DNA of 33,984 bases from RGIG8767 sp964531805 (GCA_964531805.1 CAZHGE010000021.1:1-33984); one strand, 5' to 3'. Shown: positions 1-7,834, numbered from the stretch's first letter. Notes: generated by a model not told the origin, from the letters alone. Numbers and translations are program-made.

Positions 1-2
1 GT

Positions 3-551
3 ATCCGTACACAGGCGTTTGATCCTTCTAAATTGACAGATCCATCCTTGATTATTTATGCACCAGTACGTGTACTTGGAAACAAGACCATTGTAACAAA
101 CGGAGATCAGACAGATACTGCTTACGATGGAATGGCAGAAGGGAAAAGTTTTGAGCAGAGTTTAAGAATCCGTCAGTTTGAGCCGGACGGACCAAATTAC
201 ACACCAAGAATTTCAGGTGTATTGCAGGTAGAAGATGGTACATTCCATTATGCAATGTCTATTTTAAAGAGTGATAATGGGGATCCGGACGGAAATAACC
301 GTTATACATTCACCTATGAGAATCCAAAGGCTGGTCAGGGACGTTTTATCCATACTTATATGCAGGATGGCGATCCATTACCAAGTTTTGAAGGCGAACC
401 AAAGTGGATTGGTATTGAGGGAGATATTGATACCTTTACGAATATGCTTTGGACGAATTTAAATGAAGATAATAAGGTGTCTTTATTCGTAAGATACATT
501 GATATTGCTACAGGCAAATATGAAACAAGAATTGTAAATAAAAATGTGTAA
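3..551 (+). CDS. purO: IMP cyclohydrolase, PurO-like (5' truncated by window edge)
   Basis: The frame is open from the first bases of the window, so the true start lies upstream; the first in-frame start-like codon (TTG at 33) has no ribosome site and is probably internal. About 182 residues are visible. The sequence resembles the archaeal-type IMP cyclohydrolase (PurO) family found in Clostridia, with an internal NYTPRISGV stretch and a conserved APVRVLGNKTIVTNGDQ region. This family closes FAICAR to IMP, the last step of purine synthesis. The next gene, 47 bases downstream, is a stand-alone AICAR transformylase, which supplies FAICAR. Together they replace the bifunctional PurH. The family call rests on recognition plus this context; the N-terminal part cannot be checked here. 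Confidence 0.75.
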   Translation: MRTQAFDPSKLTDPSLIIYAPVRVLGNKTIVTNGDQTDTAYDGMAEGKSFEQSLRIRQFEPDGPNYTPRISGVLQVEDGTFHYAMSILKSDNGDPDGNNRYTFTYENPKAGQGRFIHTYMQDGDPLPSFEGEPKWIGIEGDIDTFTNMLWTNLNEDNKVSLFVRYIDIATGKYETRIVNKNV

Positions 552-598
552 TAATTCAACACCAAATGAATTAGTATAAAATAGAGGAGAATCAAAAG

Positions 599-1777
599 AT
601 GAACGAATACGAATTAAAATATGGCTGTAATCCGAATCAGAAACCATCCAAGATCTATATGAACGATGGTTCAGAACTTCCAATCCAGGTATTAAACGGA
701 AGACCGGGTTACATTAACTTTTTAGATGCTTTTAACGGCTGGCAGTTAGTAAAAGAATTAAAGAAAGCAACAGGACTTCCTGCTGCAACTTCTTTTAAGC
801 ATGTATCACCTGCTGGAGCAGCGGTAGGACTTCCTATGAGTGATGTGTTAAAGAAGATCTACTGGGTAGACGATTTAGGAGAACTTTCTCCACTTGCATG
901 TGCTTATGCAAGAGCAAGAGGCGCTGACAGAATGTCTTCTTTTGGTGATTTCATCGCATTATCCGATGTATGTGACGCATCAACAGCAAGCATTATCAAA
1001 AGAGAGGTTTCTGACGGTGTGATTGCGCCAGGTTATACGGATGAAGCTCTTGAAATCTTGAAAGCTAAGAAGAAGGGCGGCTACAATGTAATCCAGATTG
1101 ATGAAAATTATGTTCCAAATCCAATTGAGCATAAAGAAGTATTTGGTATTACTTTTGAGCAGGGTAGAAACGAAATCGAGATTAATGATGCTTTATTTGA
1201 AAATATTGTAACAAAGAATAAAGATCTCCCTGAGAGCGTAATCATTGATATGAAGATTGCACTCATCACACTGAAATATACACAGTCTAATTCTGTATGC
1301 TATGTAAAAGATGGTCAGGCAATCGGTATTGGTGCAGGACAGCAGTCACGTGTTCATTGTACAAGACTTGCTGGAAGCAAAGCTGATAACTGGCTGCTTC
1401 GTCAGTGTCCAAAGGTATTAAACCTTCCTTTCGTAGATGGTATTGGTCGTGCGGACAGAGACAATGCTATTGATAATTATATTGGGGAAGAGTACATGGA
1501 TGTTCTTGCAGAAGGTGCATGGCAGAGAGTATTCAAGGAAAAACCGGAAGTGTTTACAGCGGAAGAAAAACGTGCATGGTTGGATCAGATGGACGGAGCT
1601 GTACTTGGTTCAGACGCATTCTTCCCATTCTCTGATAATGTTGAGAGAGCAAAGAAGAGTGGTGTAAAATACATCGTTCAGCCTGGCGGATCTATTCGTG
1701 ATGATGCTGTAATAGAATGCTGTGATAAATATAATATGGTTATGGTATTTAACGGCGTGCGTTTGTTCCATCATTAA
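599..1777 (+). CDS. purH: Phosphoribosylaminoimidazolecarboxamide formyltransferase (stand-alone AICAR transformylase)
   Basis: This 392-residue protein corresponds to the AICAR transformylase half of PurH and transfers a formyl group from 10-formyl-THF to AICAR in the cytoplasm. Recognisable family segments are SFKHVSPAGAAVG near residue 65 (the Lys-His motif of the active site), SNSVCYVKDGQAIGIGAGQQSR in the middle, and a C-terminal AFFPFSDNVE...VQPGGSIRDD block. It lacks the MGS-like cyclohydrolase domain of bifunctional PurH (usually about 510-520 residues). The adjacent upstream PurO-like gene supplies that step. The ATG at 599 follows an AGAGGAG ribosome site. It is probably the last gene of a purine operon, because hairpins with short T-tracts follow at 1792-1902. 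Confidence 0.93.
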   Translation: MNEYELKYGCNPNQKPSKIYMNDGSELPIQVLNGRPGYINFLDAFNGWQLVKELKKATGLPAATSFKHVSPAGAAVGLPMSDVLKKIYWVDDLGELSPLACAYARARGADRMSSFGDFIALSDVCDASTASIIKREVSDGVIAPGYTDEALEILKAKKKGGYNVIQIDENYVPNPIEHKEVFGITFEQGRNEIEINDALFENIVTKNKDLPESVIIDMKIALITLKYTQSNSVCYVKDGQAIGIGAGQQSRVHCTRLAGSKADNWLLRQCPKVLNLPFVDGIGRADRDNAIDNYIGEEYMDVLAEGAWQRVFKEKPEVFTAEEKRAWLDQMDGAVLGSDAFFPFSDNVERAKKSGVKYIVQPGGSIRDDAVIECCDKYNMVMVFNGVRLFHH

Positions 1778-1791
1778 TAAAGGAGATAAAT

Positions 1792-1824
1792 CAATATGCG
1801 GTGTGTTATATGTACCGCATATTG
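1792..1824 (+). other. Perfect 11-bp stem-loop downstream of purH
   Basis: CAATATGCGGT at 1792-1802 pairs exactly with ACCGCATATTG at 1814-1824 around an 11-base loop. There is no T-tract directly after it, so it is not a simple terminator. It covers the start codon of the possible leader peptide at 1796. Confidence 0.5.
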
Positions 1825-1831
1825 GTTCTAA
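1796..1831 (+). CDS. Possible 11-residue leader peptide between purH and cls
   Basis: An ATG at 1796 follows an AGGAGAT ribosome-like site at 1781-1787 at acceptable spacing and opens an 11-codon frame, MRCVICTAYWF, ending in TAA at 1829. Its start and most of its codons lie inside an 11-bp perfect stem (1792-1802 with 1814-1824). Two further hairpins follow before cls. This could be a regulatory leader peptide, a remnant, or chance. Nothing proves translation. Confidence 0.25.
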   Translation: MRCVICTAYWF

Positions 1832-1832
1832 T

Positions 1833-1860
1833 GGCGGTGCAAAAAGTGTATCGCCTTTTA
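1833..1860 (+). terminator. Weak candidate terminator hairpin after purH
   Basis: GGCGGTG at 1833-1839 can pair with TATCGCC at 1849-1855 (7 bp, two G-U pairs), followed by TTTTA. This would end the purine operon, but the stem is weak. Confidence 0.4.
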
Positions 1861-1868
1861 TCCAATAA

Positions 1869-1902
1869 GCCGGTTCGCAAAGCGCGCCGGCGTTTGGTTT
1901 TT
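1869..1902 (+). terminator. GC-rich hairpin with T-tract immediately before the cls ribosome site
   Basis: GCCGG at 1869-1873 pairs with CCGGC at 1887-1891, with a further short GC pairing inside, and GTTTGGTTTTT follows. The T-tract runs straight into the AAGGAG ribosome site (1903-1908) of cls. As a terminator it would block read-through from purH into cls unless it acts as an attenuator. I see no obvious promoter between this hairpin and cls. Confidence 0.55.
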
Positions 1903-1913
1903 AAGGAGTAGTT

Positions 1914-3503
1914 ATGCAGAAGTATCGTAAAAGGGAATATAAGGGGGATAATTTACGACAAACCATTAAGCATACCACACTTCATTATTTAAAGCGTATG
2001 GTATTTAGTGGTTTTGTTGTGACGGCATTACTGCTGCTGGCACAGTTTTTGCTTTTATTTGCAGTTTTTTTCTGGCTGGACAGTTATGCAAAGATTTACT
2101 ATGAAGGATCCGTGATCTTAGCACTGATCTGTATGGTTTTTATCATTAATGATGACAGTAATCCAGCATATAAGATTGCCTGGACTCTGCCCATCATTTT
2201 GTTTCCAGTAGCGGGAACCTTGCTTTTTGTGTATTTTAAATATAATTTTGGAACAGTTGCAATTAAAAATGTGGCAATGGAAATAGGAAAAGAAACACGC
2301 AGATTTAGTTATACGGATGATCGGATCAAAGAGGCGATTTCCGGCTCAGAGCCTGAACTAAAACGTATCTCTTCTTATTTGGAAAAATATGGTGCAGCTG
2401 CCTACCAGAATTCATCCATGCAATATTTCCCATTGGGTGATGATGCCATGGACCCGATTTTGGATGAATTAGAAAAAGCAGAGAAATTTATATTTATTGA
2501 ATTTTTTATGGTGGAAGAGGGCATTTTCTTTGACAACGTCATGGCAATCCTGGAAGAAAAAGTCAAAGAAGGAGTCGAGGTTCGTTTTATGTATGACGAT
2601 ATCGGCTGTGTAGCTCTTTTGCCCCGTGATTATGCGGAAAGGTTGAAGAAAAAAGGAATCCATGCCCGTACTTTTTCCCATATATATCCGTTTTTTTCCA
2701 CCCATTATAATAACAGAGATCACCGCAAGATTATTGTAATTGATGGTAAAACAGCATTTACAGGTGGCATTAATCTTTGCGATGAGTATATCAATGCCTA
2801 TGAACGTTTTGGGCATTGGAAAGATAATTTTGTTATGATTAAAGGGGAAGCGGTCAAAGGCTTTACTCTTTTATACATGCAGACATGGAATTCCGTTGCT
2901 TATAAAAAGGGCATTGATTATGTCTCTTATCTTGAGACTTACCCGGTGGAGTCGGATGGATATGTGATTCCTTATGGGGACGGTCCGTATCAAAAAGAAA
3001 ATGTGGCAGAAAATGTATATCTGAATATTTTGTATCAGGCAAAAAAATATGTTTATATTATGACGCCGTATTTGATTTTAGATCATGAGATGGAGACTGC
3101 TATCGTGCATGCGGCAAGGAGTGGCGTGGATGTAAGGATGATTTTACCACATATTCCGGATAAAAAAACGCCGTATTATATCGCAAGGACTTATTACCGT
3201 AAACTGTTGGCGGCTGGTGTAAAGATCTATGAATATAAGCCGGGATTTATACATAGTAAGACCTTTATAAGTGATGATGTAGTGGCGACAGTGGGTACCA
3301 TTAATTTGGATTTCAGAAGTTTATATCTGCATTATGAATGTGGATGCTTATTTTATAAAAAAGAGGGAATACATGATATATATAGGGATTTTGAAGAGAC
3401 ATTCCTAAAATGTATTCCGGTAAACAGGGATTATTATGAATTGATCCCATTATGGCAGAGAGCATATGGACGTATTATGAGAATATTTGGTCCATTGATG
3501 TAA
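1914..3503 (+). CDS. cls: Cardiolipin synthase (PLD superfamily)
   Basis: This 529-residue membrane enzyme condenses two phosphatidylglycerol molecules to cardiolipin and glycerol. The N-terminal part holds hydrophobic helices at about residues 29-54, 66-79 and 89-108, matching the usual Cls membrane anchor. Two phospholipase-D HxKxxxxD motifs are intact: H270/K272/D277 (followed by a TGGIN stretch) and H447/K449/D454 (followed by TVGTINLDFRS). Length is within the usual Cls range. The ATG at 1914 has an AAGGAG site five bases upstream, directly abutting the terminator-like hairpin. The next gene starts 27 bases downstream, so read-through is likely. Confidence in family is high; activity is inferred from the two complete motifs. 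Confidence 0.95.
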   Translation: MQKYRKREYKGDNLRQTIKHTTLHYLKRMVFSGFVVTALLLLAQFLLLFAVFFWLDSYAKIYYEGSVILALICMVFIINDDSNPAYKIAWTLPIILFPVAGTLLFVYFKYNFGTVAIKNVAMEIGKETRRFSYTDDRIKEAISGSEPELKRISSYLEKYGAAAYQNSSMQYFPLGDDAMDPILDELEKAEKFIFIEFFMVEEGIFFDNVMAILEEKVKEGVEVRFMYDDIGCVALLPRDYAERLKKKGIHARTFSHIYPFFSTHYNNRDHRKIIVIDGKTAFTGGINLCDEYINAYERFGHWKDNFVMIKGEAVKGFTLLYMQTWNSVAYKKGIDYVSYLETYPVESDGYVIPYGDGPYQKENVAENVYLNILYQAKKYVYIMTPYLILDHEMETAIVHAARSGVDVRMILPHIPDKKTPYYIARTYYRKLLAAGVKIYEYKPGFIHSKTFISDDVVATVGTINLDFRSLYLHYECGCLFYKKEGIHDIYRDFEETFLKCIPVNRDYYELIPLWQRAYGRIMRIFGPLM

Positions 3504-3530
3504 AATATAAGTTAGAAAAGGAGATTAGTA

Positions 3531-4451
3531 ATGGAAAAACCAGTATTAGTCATTATGGCGGCAGGAATGGGAAGCCGTTACGGTGGATTAAAGCAGATTG
3601 ATCCTGTGGATGAGCAGGGAAATATTATTATTGATTTCAGTATTTATGATGCAGTAAAAGCCGGTTTTGAAAAAATCGTATTTGTAATTAAGCATCAGAT
3701 TGAAGAAGAATTTAAACGTTCCATCGGAGAGCGGATTGCCAAATATGTACAGGTAGAATATGTATTTCAGGAATTGGATAAATTACCGGAAGGATTTTCC
3801 ATTCCAGAAGGAAGAGTAAAACCGTTTGGAACAGGACACGCTATATTATGTGCAAAGAATGCCATCAGCGGACCATTTGCGGTTATTAATGCGGATGATT
3901 TTTATGGACGTCATGCGTTTGAAGAAATCTATCGTCAGTTAACAACTATCGAAGATGATGAGAAGTATCGATATGCTATGGTTGGCTACCAGCTTCACAA
4001 TACACTGACTGAAAATGGTCATGTGGCGCGTGGTGTCTGTGTGGTGGACGAAGATAATAAACTTATTAAAATCAATGAGCGTACCCGCATCGAAAAGCAT
4101 GGCGAAGATGCTGAGTATACAGAAGATGGTGGAGAGTCATGGGTAAAACTTCCTAAGGAATCTTTAGTGTCTATGAATATGTGGGGCTTTACCAACAGTA
4201 TTATGAAGGAATTAGAAGAACGTTTTGTGACTTTCTTAAAAGAAGAACTTCCGGCAAATCCGGAAAAGGCAGAATATTTCCTTCCTTTTGTTGTGGATGA
4301 ATTATTACAGGAAGGAAAAGCCACTGTAGAAGTATTAAAAACACCGGATGTATGGCATGGTGTTACATACAAAGAGGATAAGCCGCAGGTAATGGAAGCT
4401 ATCGGTAAGTTGAAGGCAGAAGGTTTATATCCGGATGTATTGTGGAAATAG
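3531..4451 (+). CDS. Nucleotidyltransferase family protein (sugar-phosphate nucleotidyltransferase-like)
   Basis: This 306-residue cytoplasmic protein begins with the nucleotide-binding signature of the NTP_transferase fold, MAAGMGSRYGGLKQ (residues 9-22; GxGxR...K). It also has FGTGHAILCAK near residue 100 and VINADDFYG near residue 119, whose Asp residues should bind the metal and NTP. These features resemble GalU/RfbA-type enzymes that make NDP-sugars, but the central and C-terminal parts do not let me name a substrate. An AAAAGGAG site precedes the ATG. It sits between cls and a D-lactate dehydrogenase with short spacing, so it is probably co-transcribed; the neighbours do not define a single pathway. 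Confidence 0.85.
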   Translation: MEKPVLVIMAAGMGSRYGGLKQIDPVDEQGNIIIDFSIYDAVKAGFEKIVFVIKHQIEEEFKRSIGERIAKYVQVEYVFQELDKLPEGFSIPEGRVKPFGTGHAILCAKNAISGPFAVINADDFYGRHAFEEIYRQLTTIEDDEKYRYAMVGYQLHNTLTENGHVARGVCVVDEDNKLIKINERTRIEKHGEDAEYTEDGGESWVKLPKESLVSMNMWGFTNSIMKELEERFVTFLKEELPANPEKAEYFLPFVVDELLQEGKATVEVLKTPDVWHGVTYKEDKPQVMEAIGKLKAEGLYPDVLWK

Positions 4452-4468
4452 TATTATGGAGATTAGCA

Positions 4469-5461
4469 ATGAAAAAAGTAGCAATGTTTGACACAAAACC
4501 ATATGATAAAATCTGGTTTGACAGATTAAATGACGGCAGGTACGAAATGCATTATTTTGAAGGTAAGTTGACAGCGGATACGGTCTCTTTAACGAAGGGA
4601 TATGAAGTAGTCTGTGCTTTTGTAAATGATGATATCAATGGAGAAGTGATAGAACAGATGGCTGCAAATGGCGTCGGACTGCTTGCGATGCGATGTGCGG
4701 GCTATAGTAATGTGGATATTAAGACCGCATGCGGTAAATTAAAGATTGCCCGTGTACCAGCATATTCTCCATATGCAGTTGCAGAGTTTGCTATGGGATT
4801 ACTTTTAACCTTAAATCGTAAGTTGCACAAGGCATATAACCGTACCAGAGAATACAATTTTAATATTAATGGCTTGACAGGTATGGATCTTTACGGGAAG
4901 ACTGTGGGCGTAATTGGAACTGGAAAAATTGGTCAGGTATTTGTGAATATCTGTAAAGGATTCGGGATGCGTGTACTGGCGTATGATATTTTCCCAAATG
5001 AGTCATTAGGATATGAATACGTGGATTTAGATACTTTATTTAGAGAGAGTGATGTAATCTCACTGCATTGTCCTTTGACAGAGCAGACGCATCATATTAT
5101 TGATGAAGCAGCAGTTTCTAAGATGAAAGAACATTGCTTTATCATCAATACTTCCCGTGGCGGACTGATTGATAGTAAGGCACTTTTAGATGCATTGCGC
5201 GAAAGAAGGATTGGCGGTGCTGGTCTTGATGTATATGAAGAAGAAGCAGAATTTTTCTTTGAAGATCATTCCGAAAAAGGGATTATGGATGCCACATTGG
5301 CATTATTATCCGCTATGCCAAATGTAATTGTTACATCTCATCAGGCATTTTTAACAGAAGAAGCATTAAGTAATATTGCCAAAGTTACTTTTGATAATAT
5401 GGATGCTTTTTTTGAAGGAAAAGAACTTGTGAATGAAGTCTTATACAGTAAGAACGGATAA
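4469..5461 (+). CDS. ldhA: D-lactate dehydrogenase (D-2-hydroxyacid dehydrogenase family)
   Basis: With the ATG at 4469 (GGAG at 4458) the protein is 330 residues, the usual size for fermentative D-lactate dehydrogenase; an earlier in-frame start would overlap the preceding gene and lacks a better ribosome site. It reduces pyruvate to D-lactate with NADH. Visible signatures are the Rossmann loop GTGKIG (residues 150-155), R230 in NTSRGGLID, a Glu in the GLDVYEEE segment (about 259) and H291 in TSHQAFLT, which form the Arg-Glu-His catalytic set. The EEAEFFFEDHS segment is typical of the LdhA branch rather than of phosphoglycerate dehydrogenase. This fits mixed-acid fermentation in a strict anaerobe. 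It starts 17 bases after the nucleotidyltransferase stop and is followed closely by the zinc-ribbon genes. Confidence 0.92.
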   Translation: MKKVAMFDTKPYDKIWFDRLNDGRYEMHYFEGKLTADTVSLTKGYEVVCAFVNDDINGEVIEQMAANGVGLLAMRCAGYSNVDIKTACGKLKIARVPAYSPYAVAEFAMGLLLTLNRKLHKAYNRTREYNFNINGLTGMDLYGKTVGVIGTGKIGQVFVNICKGFGMRVLAYDIFPNESLGYEYVDLDTLFRESDVISLHCPLTEQTHHIIDEAAVSKMKEHCFIINTSRGGLIDSKALLDALRERRIGGAGLDVYEEEAEFFFEDHSEKGIMDATLALLSAMPNVIVTSHQAFLTEEALSNIAKVTFDNMDAFFEGKELVNEVLYSKNG

Positions 5462-5478
5462 AGAAATGAGGAAATTTT

Positions 5479-6276
5479 ATGGATAAGATTATTTGTCCAA
5501 ACTGTGGAGCGGCTATTGAGGTAATGGAACCCAAATGCCCGTTCTGCGGATACATAAATATTCCCGGTGCAGAAGAAAAGTATATGAAGGATCTGAAGCA
5601 GACAGAGGAACAGTTAAGCCAGATTCCGCAAATGCAGAAAGAACAGATAAAAAAATCCCTATTTAAGAGCAGTAAAGTTATATGGATTACCATACTGATT
5701 GTGGTATTGATTGCGGTTGTAATAGTAGGTGCACATTTTGCAATTGAGAGTATTGTTTATGATGATTCTGAATATGATGCGAAGGCAGAGATGCTTTGGG
5801 AGAGAGATAATTATCCGCTCTTAGATGAAATGTATGCGGCTGGTGATTATGCTGGAATAGTGGAATTTGAAAATAATTTGTATGAGATAAATGAAAAAGA
5901 GAATACCAATCATTCCATATATAATTGGGAGCATGCTGATTTTATCTCCATATATGTACGAATGGATGATATGAAAGATTATGTGGAGCTGCTGGATGCA
6001 GGAGAAGAACTATCTAAGTATCAGGCGCATGGTCTTGTCTATGATTGCATGTGGTTTCATTACCGTATGTATCAAGATACATATATAATACTATCAGAGA
6101 AAGAAATGGAAATTGTGGAAGAGTATCGTGAGTATTCGGAAGAAATTTTTTATAACCGTTTAAAATTTACGGATGAAGAAGCGGAACAGTTATATGAAGA
6201 GGCATTAGATTATGATGTTCTTAGTGCAAGAGTCTGCTTTGATTATGCAGATCAGATACTGGATCGTATTGAATAG
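5479..6276 (+). CDS. Zinc-ribbon single-pass membrane protein, unknown function (first of three)
   Basis: This 265-residue protein has an N-terminal zinc ribbon with Cys at 6, 9, 20 and 23 (CPNCG...CPFCG). A charged, probably coiled segment (about 31-60) follows, then one hydrophobic helix (about 67-89), then an acidic, helix-rich C-terminal region of about 175 residues. With the ribbon in the cytoplasm, the C-terminal part would lie outside the membrane. A GDYAGIVEF stretch just after the helix has counterparts in the next two genes. The ATG follows AATGAGGAAATTTT. It starts 17 bases after ldhA and ends 15 bases before the next zinc-ribbon gene, so it is probably in the same transcript. I do not recognise a named family beyond zinc-ribbon membrane protein. 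Confidence 0.8.
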   Translation: MDKIICPNCGAAIEVMEPKCPFCGYINIPGAEEKYMKDLKQTEEQLSQIPQMQKEQIKKSLFKSSKVIWITILIVVLIAVVIVGAHFAIESIVYDDSEYDAKAEMLWERDNYPLLDEMYAAGDYAGIVEFENNLYEINEKENTNHSIYNWEHADFISIYVRMDDMKDYVELLDAGEELSKYQAHGLVYDCMWFHYRMYQDTYIILSEKEMEIVEEYREYSEEIFYNRLKFTDEEAEQLYEEALDYDVLSARVCFDYADQILDRIE

Positions 6277-6291
6277 GAAGGAAACGACAAT

Positions 6292-7047
6292 ATGAAATGT
6301 CGAAAATGTGGAGCAAATCTATCTATTGATGATGAGAGATGTTTATTCTGTGGCGCAGAAAATACATTTTCGGTAAAACACCGCAAAGAAATGCGTCATT
6401 TTACAAAAGAGTTTCATGAGACAAAAGCAGAAGTTATGCATAAATCAAAGCGTCTGAATCAATGGACTATAAAAATTACGTTGATTGCTGTTTTGATTGC
6501 TGCAAGTTTAGGACTTTTGATTTTTAATGATAATATTTATAGTTTTAAACGTTTTCTGAATGAAAGAAAGATAAATGCCAATTTAGATTGGTATAAGGCA
6601 CAGTTAGATACATTGGAGGAAAACAGAGACTATATTGCATTGGCTTGTTTTTGGGAAGATTATGAACTTTCTGATTGTGATAATTTAGATGAATATGAGA
6701 TGGTTGTCCGTTGCTGCAGCAGTTTCCGGTATATGTATCAATATACCATGGATATTGTGACAATAGAGGAGACGGATTATTATTCGCCTGAAGATCGGGC
6801 AGGGCATGCTGCGGATAATGTAAATTATGTGTATGAATATTCTAAAAAGAAGGAATATGCTGATGAACAACAGTACAGCCGCAGGCATCAGGCTTGTATG
6901 AATGATTTGGTAGAAGATATGGAAGCGTTTATACAAACGTATTATGGTCTTTCAGGTGAGGAAATAGAATCATTTTCTGAATTATCGGAGGCGAAAAGAC
7001 AGGTTTTGATGGAAGAGGGGGTCGAGCAGTATGGGCAGACAGAATAA
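6292..7047 (+). CDS. Zinc-ribbon single-pass membrane protein, unknown function (second of three)
   Basis: This 251-residue protein repeats the architecture of its upstream neighbour. It has four ribbon Cys at 3, 6, 17 and 20 (CRKCG...CLFCG), a basic juxtamembrane stretch, one hydrophobic helix (about 58-77), then an acidic extracytoplasmic helical region. The NRDYIALACFWEDY segment lines up with GDYAGIVEF of the first protein and GQYGDIVLDAY of the third. An AAGGAAACGACAAT leader with AGGAAGG supplies the ribosome site. Its last 17 bases overlap the start of the third gene, which implies translational coupling. The function is unknown; the shared plan suggests the three proteins form or sense something together at the membrane. 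Confidence 0.8.
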   Translation: MKCRKCGANLSIDDERCLFCGAENTFSVKHRKEMRHFTKEFHETKAEVMHKSKRLNQWTIKITLIAVLIAASLGLLIFNDNIYSFKRFLNERKINANLDWYKAQLDTLEENRDYIALACFWEDYELSDCDNLDEYEMVVRCCSSFRYMYQYTMDIVTIEETDYYSPEDRAGHAADNVNYVYEYSKKKEYADEQQYSRRHQACMNDLVEDMEAFIQTYYGLSGEEIESFSELSEAKRQVLMEEGVEQYGQTE

Positions 7048-7540
7048 TGTTTTTTATGAAAGACCTGATTCATCAAGTTTTCAAAACAGTAATCATAATA
7101 AAGGGAATTCCCAAATTATACGAGATGGAGATTTGAGAAGCAGAACAAATGAGTTAATTATTAATGTAATTCTGAGTATATTTAGTGTTATATTTGTGTT
7201 AGCACTACTGACAACCATTATTGAATTAGCAGATATGGACTATAGTTATACTAGAGACGAAGATATGTTTTGGTATTCCATTCAAGATGGGCAATATGGC
7301 GATATTGTTTTAGATGCTTACCATAATCAAAATGAAGGTGTGGAATTGACACCGGGGTTAGAACAGTGTTATGCTATTGCACGATATTTTGAAGCGGCAT
7401 CCTTGTATAAAGCGGCAGTTCATGTGGGAGATACAGAAGATATTGCGAAATATACAACTATTATGGAGGAATGTTTGACCGATATGGAAGATGTTTTATA
7501 CATAGCAGAGGATATTAAGGCACAATTGGGAATAGAGTAA
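7031..7540 (+). CDS. Single-pass membrane protein, unknown function (third of three, no zinc ribbon)
   Basis: This 169-residue protein lacks the Cys pairs of its two neighbours. Instead it has a polar Asn/Ser-rich N-terminus (about 1-40). It keeps one hydrophobic helix (about 41-65) and an acidic helical C-terminal domain of about 100 residues. The short GQYGDIVLDAY motif after the helix aligns with the two upstream proteins, so it looks like a diverged paralogue that lost its ribbon. The ATG at 7031 lies inside the preceding gene (17-base overlap) and has GGAAGAGGGGG upstream. The strong bidirectional terminator at 7577-7608 closes the transcript. The TPR-like look of the C-terminal helices is only an impression. 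Confidence 0.75.
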   Translation: MGRQNNVFYERPDSSSFQNSNHNKGNSQIIRDGDLRSRTNELIINVILSIFSVIFVLALLTTIIELADMDYSYTRDEDMFWYSIQDGQYGDIVLDAYHNQNEGVELTPGLEQCYAIARYFEAASLYKAAVHVGDTEDIAKYTTIMEECLTDMEDVLYIAEDIKAQLGIE

Positions 7541-7576
7541 ATTGATTTAAAAAAATAATAAATGGGAATGTATGTA

Positions 7577-7608
7577 AAAAACCCGAAAGAAGATTCTTTC
7601 GGGTTTTT
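7577..7608 (+). terminator. Bidirectional rho-independent terminator
   Basis: A 14-bp perfect stem (7577-7590 with 7595-7608) with a 4-base loop carries a T-tract on the plus strand and an A-tract on the left arm, so it should work in both directions. It ends the zinc-ribbon operon on the plus strand and the tRNA transcript on the minus strand. Confidence 0.92.
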
Positions 7609-7610
7609 AG

Positions 7611-7683
7611 TCGGAATGACAAGACTTGAACTTGCGGCCTCTACTTCCCTAAAGTAGCGCTCTACCACCTGAGCCACATCCCG
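7611..7683 (-). tRNA. tRNA-Pro, anticodon AGG
   Basis: Read on the minus strand, the 73-base gene folds as a complete cloverleaf. The acceptor stem is CGGGATG/CATTCCG (one G-U) with discriminator A. The D stem is GCTC/GAGC with an 8-base loop, the anticodon stem is CTACT/AGTAG with loop TTAGGGA, the variable loop is 5 bases, and the T arm is GCAAG/CTTGT with loop TTCAAGT. The anticodon at plus positions 7648-7650 reads AGG, which decodes proline CCU directly and, if A34 is deaminated to inosine, CCC and CCA. The body (CGGGATGTGGCTCAG) is like bacterial proline tRNAs. CCA is not encoded, as CTA follows the discriminator. Confidence 0.93.
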
Positions 7684-7695
7684 ACGACAAAGGTT

Positions 7696-7725
7696 ATATT
7701 ACTATTTTTAGGTAATCGTTGTCAA
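7696..7725 (-). promoter_or_regulatory. Sigma-A type promoter for the tRNA gene
   Basis: On the minus strand TTGACA (plus 7720-7725) and TAATAT (plus 7696-7701) are separated by 18 bases. The -10 lies 12 bases before the first tRNA base, which fits a stable-RNA promoter with a very short 5' leader. Confidence 0.75.
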
Positions 7726-7834
7726 GGGGTAATTCAAAAGACACGTAAGATGTTTGTTTTATATGAAGATATAAAAAATCCGGAAAATCGGAATAGTATT
7801 AGAAGGTCATTTTAATGACAGAATGTGAGGAAAA

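Noticed and set aside
52..595. Minus-strand frames over the purine genes
   Set aside because: They are shadows of well-supported plus-strand genes with no ribosome sites or recognisable domains.
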